Assembly (NCBI GenBank): GCA_001632425.1
Contig: KV425563.1
Location: 224,660-288,659, forward strand
Source of the DNA: Neolentinus lepideus HHB14362 ss-1
Lineage: Eukaryota > Basidiomycota > Agaricomycetes > Gloeophyllales > Gloeophyllaceae
Direction: 5' to 3'
DNA length: 64,000 bases
Below the pieces are notes generated by a model. That model searched no databases. It was given only the letters and a program-made list of their open reading frames with translations, and was not told the origin of the DNA. How positions within the stretch are numbered: the stretch's first letter is position 1; each line of letters begins with the position of its first letter. The position numbers were made by a program, and so were the translations under genes. Of this stretch, positions 33,873 through 44,487 are shown piece by piece.

Positions 33873-36612
33873 TCAGGTATCTGGATGCACGAGTCCTGTG
33901 TTGCTCTTGAGCGCTGTCTGCTTGCGCCCTTCCGAAGTTTCGAGCTGACCTGCCTCGTATTGGCTAGCAGATCGTTTACCAAGAGAGGTATTAGAGCCTG
34001 AGTACATTGCAACAGATATTGAAGGTGTAGCTGGCTTCTTGAGATTGTCATCCGCTTTTTCTTGTTTCGACCAACCCGTTTGCCGCAAATGTCTCTTGAA
34101 AAGCTCTATCATCGGTGCATGTCCAGTGACTTGCAGGACTGTGCAGGACTTTTGGACGACCTCATCTGAGTCGAGGTCAGAGTCAGAGGTCGTAGGCTTT
34201 GATCCACAGCCTTCCGAAGCTGCAGCATCTAGAGCGTCAAGCTCAAGATCGATATCGTCATATTCGCGGTCATCCCCGTTCTTTTGGGCCTCGTTAACAT
34301 CCTCTGACTGATGGTCCTGCGTGGTCCTGCGCTCGTAAAGACGAGGAAGGATATAAGAGTGGTAGTCCCTGAACCACTGAAATGTTTTCTGTATAATTTC
34401 ATCGACGTGACGGTTGGAAAACACAATACACTTATTTCCAGCTCTGAGAAAACCCACTAGGAACGCCAGAAGCTTGTGGGTCCCTACGGCAGTCCCTTCG
34501 TCGTGTTCATAGTCGGTGTCGAAGAACGTCTGCATGACGTACCCAACCCATTGGTAGTCATGCTTCAAGAAAAGGAGGCTTTCAAAGACCAGGACGTGGA
34601 TGAAGGGACTCCAGGTCATCTGATACTTCGTGGATTTTGTGAGAAAAAATCAGCAAAAGGGAAGACGTGGATTGTAATGTGCCCTAGCAGTGGAGTTAGC
34701 AAGGGGTATTCCAGGAACGTGAATGAGTACACACTATGCGATCAGGCTGTCTATGATTCGCACCATCCGCTCTGACATTAGTGGATAGACCCCAATCTTT
34801 CAACAGCGCAGCCGGACAGGGCTTCCAACTACCATCCGCTTGCTTCACTCGAGTGACGTGAATAAGGATGCTGCCTCTGCTGATATCCCTATGAAGGATT
34901 CCGGCCTTTTCGTGAGCATCGGAGTGCGCTGCGACTTGATAAACAATCAACCAAACATTGATGGCACATGGACGTACCAACTATGGCATGGAATATGGTC
35001 GCAACGAGCTGTCTGGAATCTTTGAAATCGTCAAGCGGTTGTCCGATCTCCTCAACAACCATTCGGTAATGCAGGAGGGACTTCATTGGATTAGTCTCGT
35101 TAGGGTTGGCTTCTTTCCATTGCTTTTCCGTTAAAGTGAACTGTCGATGATCGATAACATTTGCCTTTTCATTCACTGCCAACGTGTAACTAATGGATTC
35201 TTGAACCCCAGTTTCCCGGTGGAGCTCAGTGTCGACTCGGTGGATTTCGTCGACAACACTGTTTGTGGCCGAGGGGTTTTCGGTGTGAACGAGCTCCAGG
35301 GAGGCTTGAGGATGCCCCTCGCAATAGCCGCAGACATCGCCGTCACAAGTCAGGGTAGGAACATATTAGACTTTAGCATCATGGAGAGCACGTAACACAT
35401 CTCCTTCCTTTTGAATTCCAGGCAAAGTCACTCTCCAGCAGTCCTTGAGATAGTGTAGCTTCTTCGTCTCGGGATCCATCGCGATATATCCGCGTGTACC
35501 TCGACCGTCCAAGCGAGAAGCCTTGAAATGGGGTCTCCCTACGAGGAAATAACGTGGTCGTTCTGTTGCAGCAACGTGGTCACGGGCTTCATATTTTGGA
35601 TCCATGTTCTGGCGCGGCACCTGAGCGCGGGACGCCCGTGATGAGCAATCGCAGCCTCCGACCTTCAGTTTCCACCAGGACCACGATTCATCGAGAGACT
35701 CTTGCCAATACTGGCGCTGCTTCTCTGTCAAACTTTCATCGTTTGGGCCGCTCTTCATCAGATGGTATTCCAGTGATTCTTCATCGATCTCCTCCGCAGT
35801 CAAATCGAATCCCGCTTGCGAGGGTGCCAGATTGGAGAATCTCCAAAGGAAGTGCGCAAGAATCTCCGGGTCTTCAACGTAGTGAACAAGTTGGGACACG
35901 ATCGCGCCAGATCTATCCCAGCGAATGAAACGGACATGCTCGCCCAGTACCAGGAGAGAGAAGACGTGCGTCCGGTGTTGATGACTGAACATGGCCTCCG
36001 CATAGCCAATAATCTGCCCTCTGACGCTCTCTCGTTCCTCAGCGTCTGACTCGAATGGCTTGCGTGGATCGTCACAGAACGGATCCTGCTTGAGTCCTTC
36101 CTTCCTGGACTTGAATTCAACGTAGAGAGCCATCTTGCTCCATCGCGGAGTGTCGACAGGTGCATCTTTCTTCAAATAAAGACCTACATCAGGCACTTGT
36201 CGCCCTTTCGTGCGACAATCGTTCCGGTCGCCTTTGTCCGGCATCGCCACGAACTTGTAGCCAGGACAGAAGTTGTTAGTCTCCACGCAGTTGACCTGAG
36301 AGAATGAAGTCAGCGCAGACACGGTGGCACAATAAACCGTTGACTAACCCATGGAAGATACATCTCACGCTCCCCATCTATCTCTTCCATCGGCTCGAAA
36401 GCCTTCAGGTCGATGGAAGGAGGGACACCTGATCCTTCATTGATGGGCAGAAAGGTATCCAAGAATGACTGAGGATCTATAGAGAGAAACTTTCCACGCA
36501 TATCCATAGCGTGTTGCTTTCGTCGCTCCTTGGCAACAGGTGGTTCGAGGGCGTGGACGCGAGATCCAGTTGTCTTTCGTTTCATAGGTGAGCTTCCCAG
36601 AAACGAAGACAT
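33873..36612 (-). pseudogene. FunK1 fungal-type protein kinase, copy A (inactivated)
   Basis: It is the inverted duplicate of FunK1 copy B. Exon 1 (36349-36612) and the start of exon 2 (from 36295) are open and very similar to B. The reading frame then meets TAA at 35366-35368, where copy B has CGA (DAKV-stop versus DAKVRYVPTL). Downstream the homology resumes in frame, but the catalytic loop reads HRDISRGS instead of HRDISRGN and the metal-binding DWD reads DWG. An extra base at about 34605 shifts the frame just before the FIHVLVFES segment. Loss of the loop Asn and the magnesium-binding Asp means that even a read-through product should lack kinase activity. The TATAAAA promoter element is preserved at 36654-36660. 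A truncated N-terminal protein of about 400 residues remains possible. Confidence 0.88.
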
Positions 36613-37360
36613 TGTGGCAGATGAAAAGTAACAGACCTGTTGAAACAAGCGCGTTTTATACGCGCTGCCTTGTATCTCGAGTGTGGCACAGTTTGTTTGT
36701 GCAAGGAGATACCGTATTTTCGTGGCTGATCACCATATTGGTCAGCTTTATGACCACAAACGGGGCGAGAAGATAATAAATACCTAAGAAACATCCACTG
36801 AATGTAAGTAAATTTCAAGAAATGGCAGTTTGGTGAGGCCAGATGCACACGGTGATGTTCAAGTTGATATCACTGTCACAATAAGCTCAGTCACGGTTGA
36901 CAACGTGTTAGATCACGTGACCAAATCGATCGACAACACGCGTCTCTCCAATCAGGGCCCATCGTGGCGTCGTTGACTCGTTGCATTTCCTACCGTTGTT
37001 CCAGATGCACTAACGTAAAGGATGGCTCAACACACCGATACTAGTACTGTCCCACACTGATAATACTCATCGAGTTATACGCATGTCTTCCATATATAAA
37101 GTCATCTTACGAGAGACTACTCAAAGTGCGTGGATCCTCCCCTGTGCTTGTGGGCTTGTCATCTCACGAGTCATAGACATGGCTCTCACATTCTCACAGG
37201 CGAGGCCTCTCTAAGATGCTTCCGTGCTTTAATGCTCAAACAGTGTTGTACTCGGCTATGCACCAGAATATTGCCGTTGTCCTGGTCGTGCTGTTTCTCG
37301 GCTCTATGTCGAACTTCATCATCAATGTTCATGTTACGAAAATATTTGATTTCGATTCTG

Positions 37361-37397
37361 TAAGATAGGCGACATCCACAGGCATCGACATCACGTG
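37361..37397 (+). repeat. left terminal inverted repeat of the DNA transposon
   Basis: After a TA dinucleotide, AGATAGGCGACATCCACA and the following CATCGACATCACGTG match the inverted right end with one mismatch over about 35 bp. Confidence 0.9.
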
Positions 37398-40300
37398 ATG
37401 CACTGTGACGGTCAAATGCAGAGCATTCCTCCATGACAACAACATCATTTTGCCAATTCTGTGACCTACAAAGGATATATCCAGATGTATACTTAAGGGT
37501 CTCGGTTGCAGTTTTCCTGAATTAGACAATTTCTTAGAGAAAAAAGTCACTTTTTTCTCTCCATCCCAGAATGCACTATTTCATCGAATTGGGTGGTTTG
37601 AGAAATCGGGGCCCACCAAATTTGCCGCTTATGTAATATTACATAATAACTATATATGGTAATTTTTGGACAGTCCGGGTATCCCCGAGGTGTCTCTGCG
37701 CTGCATCAGTGATGGTGGGAGGCAAGAGAAGGCGTAGGGCAGCTAATCTCGGTGAATTCTCAGTGAAGAAGGCAAAATGATTCCTAAAGTTTGGCCCATG
37801 TGAGATGCTGAAAGACAATGACAAAAATATCGCACCAATGTGACTCACCAGACGCAAGATCAGGACTTCTGGGAGGACGAGACTTGCCCGACTCTTGACA
37901 ATGCCTCTGAGCTCAGTGTATTGTCGGAAGTAAATGATGTGCCCGACACTGAAGATGTGTCGGGGCTCATGAATTGGCTGAGTACCAGCAAGGCACACTT
38001 GAAGAAACTGTTCCGCTGGAATGCAGATCACGAAACCAGAAAGAGAGGTCAGTACAAGCTGAAAGGCACAAAGCAAGCTCCGCGCACCGAAAGACACCAC
38101 AAACAGAAGGACCGCGAGGAGAAGAAGAAGCTTCGGGACAGTGGGTTCAAGGCGCTCACGCACTGGTACCCCATCAAGGGACGGAAGTTGGTGAATGCTG
38201 CTGATCAGGTAGAGGAACGCGTGCCTGACAACGAAGTGATCGACGTCAATGCAGCACTGACTCCGAGTCCTGACCCGAGTTATCCGGATGCATTTGAGGC
38301 AGTTGACGAAGAGTCCCTCAGCATTACAGAGGAAAAAGCACGAGAATCGGTGGATGATGGAGGGGATAGCGAGGATGAAGGCTCGTGGTTTGAGGGTGCT
38401 GAAGTCGACGAGCAGGGGTTCCAGGCAGCGGCAAAGAGGACTGAATCTGCTCACCTCGAAGAGGACGGCCTTGCAAGTCTGCCCGATATCCCGCATTCAG
38501 TCCCTACTGACCGTCAGATATCGCAATTGACACCGGACTCACCGACTACGCAATCCCAACGCCTAACACAGCCCTATCGACCTCCTCCGATCTCCTCTGC
38601 CATTGATGAAAGCATCACGAAAATTGAGAATATCATCCGACCTCACCGGAAGACAGGTCGAGGATACAAACACATTGCTTACCAGCATCTAGGCCATGTC
38701 GTGTATGGGCGCATCGAGCTTATGCTCATGTTCTTGCGGGTGTACAAGTCCCGCGGCTATGTGAACTGGATGGAGTGCTCAGTTGCAGTCACACGGACGG
38801 CAGGGAAAGGCGAATGGCTTGCGCGTCGACTGCAGGAGTGGTGTCATGACTTTGTGCAAGATGAGACTAAGCTTCCAACACACACCTATGGTAAATTCAA
38901 TTCGTCAATTCTCGAAGATGAAGATTTGGCCCAGGAAATCCACCTCCACCTTCAGAGCAAGGGCAAATATGTCCGTGCCCTGGAAATCGTCCACTTCCTC
39001 AAAACCCTGGAGATGAAGCAGCGCCTGAATCTCAAAAAGCTGATTTCAGAGAGGACGGCGCAGAGATGGATGCATGGGATGGGTTACTGGTGGCAATGTG
39101 AGCACAAAGGACAGTATAAAGATGGGCATGAGAGACAGGATGTCGTAGAGTATCACCAGATGATATTCCTCCCTGCATGGCTAAAACTCGAATCATGGAC
39201 GAGAACCTGGGATGGCGACAGTGTCGAGACTTCACTGCCTGGAGGGAGCCAGCACACATGGACAGTTGTGATTTGGCGGCACGACGAGTCAATCTTCTAT
39301 GCCAACGATCGCCGAAAGCTACGATGGGTATATACGGGAGAGTCAGCTCAGCCGTATGCCAAAGGTGAAGGCGCGTCACTGATGTTCGCGGACTTTGTGT
39401 CACCAGATTATGGGTGGCTGCATTCAAAGGATGGGTGCGTAATCAGAGCTTCAAACTTCATTATGTGACGGCACGCTGATGTCAAATTTAGAAAACAGGA
39501 AGCACGGGTCACTTGGAAGCCGGGTAAGAACCGAGACGGGTATTTCACGACACAAGATGTCCTGGAGCAGGCAACAAGAGCCATGTACATCCTCAATGAG
39601 CACTACCCTGATGAAGAACATGTATTTGTCTATGATAATGCCACCACGCATCTGGCTCGCCGTTCCGATGCTCTTTCAGCTCGCAAAATGCCTCTCTATC
39701 CCCCCAAAGAGAAGAACTTTCTGTGTGAAGTAAAACACGGAGATGGGAGCATCTCGCATATCCAGATGCAGAATGGCACCTTTCCCGACGGCACACCCCA
39801 GTCGTTCTATGATGAGAAAGGCTGGTTTAAAGGAATGAAAAAGATTATTGAGGAGCGTGTCGACAAGGGCACTAAAATTCCTGATCCACGCCAGCAGCGT
39901 ATTTTGGCTCAATGCACGAAATTCAAATGCCCACCTGGGCAGAAGGATTGCTGCTGCCGCCATATCCTATATTCACAACCTGATTTTGTCCATCAGAAGT
40001 CTATTCTCGAGGAGCATTGCAAGGCGCAGGGATTCAAGGTCATGTTCTTTCTGAAGTTTCATTGTGAACTGAACTTCATCGAGCAGTGCTGGGGATATGC
40101 GAAACGTGTCTATCGTGAATTCCCAGCATCTTCCACGGAAGCAGATCTAGTGGCTAATGGAACTGCTGCCCTTAATGCTGTGCCAATCTCATTGATGCGG
40201 AAGTTCTCCATCAGATCACAGAGATTTATGGATGCATACCGGAGGGGATTGAATGGCTCGCAAGCAGCATGGGCAAGTAAGAAGTATCGGGGTCACCGGG

Positions 40301-40513
40301 TCCTTCCAGAGTCTATTTTGAAGGAACTTGAGGCAGCAAAGGTGACATAACTAATGTATATAATACACAGAGCAATATAAGCTACTCTAGAACCTTTACC
40401 GGTGATTTCGAAAAAAAATGGCTTCATCCTTGCAATTTTTGCCACGTTATGCGTGACTATTACGTAAGATGTCACATGCACGTGATGTCGATGCTTGTGG
40501 ATGTCGCCTATCT
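37363..40513 (+). mobile_element. complete TA-flanked DNA transposon (Tc1/mariner-like superfamily)
   Basis: The 3151 bp element has roughly 35 bp terminal inverted repeats and TA on both sides (37361-37362 and 40514-40515), the classic footprint of IS630/Tc1/mariner insertion. It carries one two-exon transposase gene. Terminal repeats with a single mismatch and an uninterrupted transposase imply a young, possibly active copy. It lies about 0.75 kb upstream of the dead FunK1 A gene, just outside the duplicated block. Confidence 0.88.
37840..40350 (+). CDS. DDE transposase of the TA-flanked element
   Basis: Exons 37840-39434 and 39492-40350 join in frame (GATGG, then GTGCGT donor, AAATTTAG acceptor) to 817 residues. 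Residues 1-260 are low-complexity and acidic with a Lys-rich patch. Residues about 280-460 are helical and probably DNA-binding. The catalytic core shows WTVVIWRHDESIF (Asp482), EHVFVYDNATTHLAR (Asp580) and FHCELNFIEQCWGYAKR (Glu729). The Asn-x-Ile-Glu-x-x-Trp pattern is typical of the IS630/Tc1/mariner superfamily. The gap between the second Asp and the Glu is about 148 residues, far longer than the classic 34, and contains a Cys-rich segment (CTKFKCPPGQKDCCCRH). No stops or frameshifts interrupt it. Similar long fungal transposases are common in Agaricomycetes genomes; no family name is assigned. Confidence 0.9.
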
Positions 40514-40515
40514 TA
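40478..40515 (-). repeat. right terminal inverted repeat of the DNA transposon
   Basis: CACGTGATGTCGATG followed by TGTGGATGTCGCCTATCT and TA is the inverted partner of the left end. Confidence 0.9.
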
Positions 40516-42360
40516 TTATGGGACAATTTTCCCCTTGCACCCTTCCCTACATGAAATGAGTCTTTATACTCTATTGGAATGCGTGCACGATGTACTCTTC
40601 GATTGGACGTGTGAGTCTGCTGCACTAACTAACTGGTGCCCAGGATTTTCTTCCGGTATGATGCCACGGAGATGTGCAATCTGTGAGTAACATGTTACGT
40701 CAATACTGGAATCATAAATGCCGAAGTCCCGATTGACCGCGTTTGGTATTGTCCGATAGCTCTCCAGGGCCACAAGTACCTCCTACGGAAAAAACACGCT
40801 TTTTCTGCACCATTATCTGCAGCATGGCACCGCATTTCATCAACATTGCTGATTCTGAACTCACGATGCAATAATTGTTCTTATTAATATCCAGTTGAGC
40901 ATTACTATATGTAAGACCCTAGTTATTTCGACGGGTTGGGATTATTGACTTGTCCTTATTTCTCGGCGAATGTAGAAAGTGCTTCAGGCGGTGCAAACTA
41001 ATAACTCTACCAGGCCCCCGTCGAAATATTTTGCGTAGCCCACGCTATGTATGAGATCCTCTTTCAAATTGCTGACAACAGACTCATTTTATACCAGCTT
41101 AGAATCAAGAGTAACATATTCTGTGATCATCGCAATAGTAATTGTCATGAATCCCACTACAGAACGAAATTTATTTGAGGTGTGTCATTCCCGCAACTTT
41201 GCAGCGTGCTATGTATAACGATTGGATGGTAGTCTCGCTGTAGTATGTCTGAACAGCAACGTGGTGTGTTCTCCTTGCATTACTACATCGCTAAATCATT
41301 GAAGGTTGGGAATAGGCGCTAAGCCCTGCTGAATTTATCGGTAAGATTACAGAATACACGTCCTTAGTCACGGCGAGCATGGACAACGAGTTTACAACAA
41401 TAGCACCGACAAGTCAGATGCAACGCAGGAAGACGACTCTACGATCAATATCAGCCTCGACGTCTTTCACATACGCGATGGCAACGGCCCTATCGAAGCC
41501 TGACGATCCGGTACTGCCATCGGGTAAACCACGAAACGCCTTGCCAACTGAAGCAGAACTCTCAACTATCATGGCATACCCTGTCCCATTCGCAGTGAAG
41601 ATATATGCGGTTAGACGTACGCCTCTCCTGAGACCGGGGCCCTGCGAAATCACTGACAAACGTCTCGTACAAGCAGGTAATAAGACAAAGCCTAACCAAG
41701 TGTTTCAGATAACCATGAACTTTCGTCGCTATCCACTCGCAAGAATATCCCTTGACGAAAACCTGACACTATCCGGGTACGAACTTCCTCCTGCTTCAGC
41801 CTAACAGCTCTGAGAGCATAAGGAAGCAGCGTGGTACAAGGGCCCGTGCTTCTATCGGGTGTATCACCTTTAGTATCTAACGCTTCGTGCCCGCATCTCC
41901 TATGATTGGCCGCCTGGATGTCCCCTATATGGTCGATACTGATGAGGCTGCCGAGTCCTGGGGTTAGAACAGTGTTTGTTTTCGCATGACCTCTAAGAAA
42001 ACTCGCCTTTCCATGATGCTTGCGTCCACGGTCTGCCCTTTCCCTAACCTTCCTCTCTTCAACATCCCCCAAAGCAAACCGTCCCATGTCCCGGTGGCTG
42101 AGGGCCGGTGTGACAAGGATTTGATTGATGGTACAGTCGTCGTCTTTAAGAGTTGGTGCAGGTCATATTGACATGATGGTGATCATCTTTGTAACCACCA
42201 CAGCCGCCGCGGTCCTTAAGAGGATCACGAAGTTTTGACCGCCGTGGATGATCACCTTTGTAACTTCAAAGCTCGCCAGGTTCTGTCCACGACCATACCT
42301 ACGCAACCACAATCCCCCATGATATGATCATGGTCGTCTAAAAGATCCGAGGCACACTGC
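40516..42360. other. gene-poor region between the transposon and G-alpha 2
   Basis: An ORF pair at 41379-41804 (+) and 41414-41659 (-) overlaps on both strands; neither shows a known motif. Near 42170-42270, GTGATCATCTTTGTAAC and GATCACCTTTGTAAC are partial direct repeats. No gene is called. Confidence 0.35.
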
Positions 42361-42364
42361 AGTA

Positions 42365-42412
42365 TCCTGAGTCCTCAGGCCTCAACCACTAGACAACACG
42401 GAGGGCAAGGAG
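42365..42412 (-). other. tRNA-like 5'-half relic
   Basis: On the minus strand, GTTGTCTAGTGGTTGAGG resembles a tRNA D-arm (A box), followed by a short stem (CCTGAG/CTCAGG) in anticodon-arm position. No T-arm or matching acceptor end follows, so this is a fragment or a tRNA-derived repeat, not a functional tRNA. Confidence 0.3.
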
Positions 42413-42882
42413 AGATCTAATAATAATGTTATACACCGTACACTGTGGTGAGCTACAATGGTGAAGAACAGCATATACATGAAGGATTAAACTATAGATA
42501 GTTCCAGTAGATGAATGGTGTGGCATCGCGGAGTGGATGGGGTAAAGGCTTGGAAATGAAGAAACTAGTCCGCCATGATAAGCTGAGAGACGTAAACGAG
42601 TGGTCGGAGAAAGGACGTAGCGGAGAACACCGAGTGAAGTAGAGGATCATGGGAACCAGTGATGGGGGTAAAGGTAGGCGCGAGACGAGTACTACAGAAG
42701 ACCAGAAGACTAGTGCTACGAGGCTGGTAGAGTAATGAGACAGTGACATAGAGCTGCCAACAAACATCTTATCAGCTACCAGCGCCCATCGCATCGCACG
42801 AAAGGAGTACGTACTGATACAAAGGCAACACAAGCCCTAATAGAAGGTCCGAATACACACATGGCGGGGGAGGAGACCTGGG

Positions 42883-44487
42883 TTATAAGATCCCCGAGTC
42901 TTTGAGCGCGTTCTGCAATATTGTCTCTTTGACGGCCGCGAAGACCAGCCGAATATTGCTCGTATCCGTTGCTTGCGTTAAACTGCACAAGACCGGCGAG
43001 AGAAAAAGGGTGAGTACGAAGGGAGACGGAAGGTATCGGGGACACGCACTGCGGATAGACGCTCAGCTGCGCACGGTTCGCCTGCATGTACCGCCACAAG
43101 ATAAATTTGGCTGCCTTGTTAATGTCCGATCCACCGGTGTACTCTGGGAAGTATTTCTCCAGTGGAACCTGGGGTGAGGGAGCGCCACATCAGCTTTGCG
43201 ATGCGGGATGACAAAGGAGGTGAAGAGACTCGGGAATCCGGAAAGAGGTGAAGAGACTCGGGAATCCGGAAAGGGGTGAAGAGCCTCGGGAATCCGGAAA
43301 GGGGTGAAGAGCCTCGGAAATGGGGAGACGACGAACCTTCGGCACTTTCGCCTTGAACACGTCCACCTTATTCAAGAACAGAATGATCGACGTGCGGAGG
43401 AACCATCGCGAGTTAATCACCGAGTCGAAGAGCTCTAACGACTCGACCATACGATTCTGAAAGAATCACACGGTCAATATCCCCGAGGGTGCAGTGAACT
43501 CAAAGACGAACCTGATTCCGCTCCTCCAAAAGCACCTGGTCGTACTCACTTAGTGCCGTGCAGAAAATGATACTCGTTACGCTCTCGAAGCAGTGGATCC
43601 ATTTCTTGCGTTCTGAGCGCTGCCCACCGACATCGAACATGTGTATCCTGCGGAAGGTGATGAGTAGAACTCAAAGAAGACGAATCTCTGAGTGAGGTGG
43701 CGCTTACGATAGCTGGCCCATGTTAAATCGAGTCTCCGTGATCCCCGTACTTTTCGCTCTCGCGCGGAGAACGTCAGTTTCTGTCGGGAGGTATGACGGG
43801 GTGCCGATCCGGAGAACTTCTGAGAAGAAGCTGAAAGAAACGCGATTCAGGTTCATCTCTCTTTACGCACAGCCATTCATAAGGCAGGAGGTAACGGCGA
43901 AACAGCACTCACTAGCTCGCGCTGTCCATTAGATAGAACTCGGAACCGTGATCCATGATCTTAGGTATGACCGGGTCCTTCCACAGCTCGTGGATCGCCT
44001 GCGCGACTTCATCTGAGAAGACGAACGAGGGCGAGGACTCGACGCTGTAGTTGATGATCCGGTCTGCGTTTTGCTGTTTGGATACACGTGTCAGCGATAT
44101 CGCCATCCGAAAGCACAAGAGAGAGCACGCACGCGGTTAACCGGCTCCGCACAGTCAACCCCCAGCTTGCGCATCGCAAGGACGATCGCCTGCGCGCTGT
44201 CAAGGAGGTTCTTGTAGATGATCGGCCGGAACGACGCAAGCTCATCTTTTGAGAAGCCGTTTTGGTGGATTATCTTCATTTGCTTCACGATCGTGGATTT
44301 GCCCGACTCGCCCGAGCCTGTGGGACACTTAGCGAAAGTCAACAAAAGGGCGTTCAATGTTATACTCACCTAGTAACAATATCTTACACTCCTTTCTGTA
44401 CCTGCGCGAGTCTATCTCAATGTCCCGGTCGATGGCGTCCGACCGCGCCTTCGCCTCCTTGTCCTCCGTGGATGCACAGTTGCCCAT
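42883..44487 (-). CDS. heterotrimeric G-protein alpha subunit 2
   Basis: Eight exons close in frame (353 residues): 44370-44487, 44133-44317, 43913-44073, 43708-43830, 43512-43647, 43337-43456, 43050-43168 and 42883-42982. The last seven exon lengths are identical to those of G-alpha 1, and the first is one codon shorter. The N-terminus MGNC carries lipidation signals. G1 is GSGESGKST, switch [10 protein letters not shown] keeps the Arg, G3 is DVGGQRSE, G4 is NKVD and G5 is TQATDT. The C-terminus KDSGIL is the same as in G-alpha 1, so the two may share receptor specificity. The introns are short here, unlike G-alpha 1. The helical-domain sequences differ considerably, so this is an old duplication in direct orientation about 14 kb away. 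Confidence 0.97.
43220..43317 (+). repeat. 28 bp minisatellite in a G-alpha 2 intron
   Basis: About three and a half copies of a 28 bp unit (GTGAAGAGACTCGGGAATCC then GGAAAGAG) fill the intron between exons 6 and 7. Confidence 0.85.

Larger units (their letters stand above)
33430..36950 (-). repeat. segmental duplication block A (FunK1 A)
   Basis: This aligns in inverted orientation with block B (about 47470-51010). The shared sequence covers the promoter (GCGTATAA with TGCCACAC upstream), all kinase exons and introns, the 3' flank (GATGAGGCGTCTCAGT) and a broken PL14 fragment. Homology ends near 36950, where a CACGTG motif occurs in both copies. Confidence 0.85.

Noticed and set aside
37639..38496. 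285-codon minus-strand ORF with hydrophobic stretches
   Set aside because: Antisense to the acidic N-terminus of the transposase; the hydrophobicity is an artefact of the complementary codons.
41379..41804. 141-codon ORF near the transposon
   Set aside because: Overlapped by an equally plausible antisense ORF; no motif, no promoter or intron evidence.
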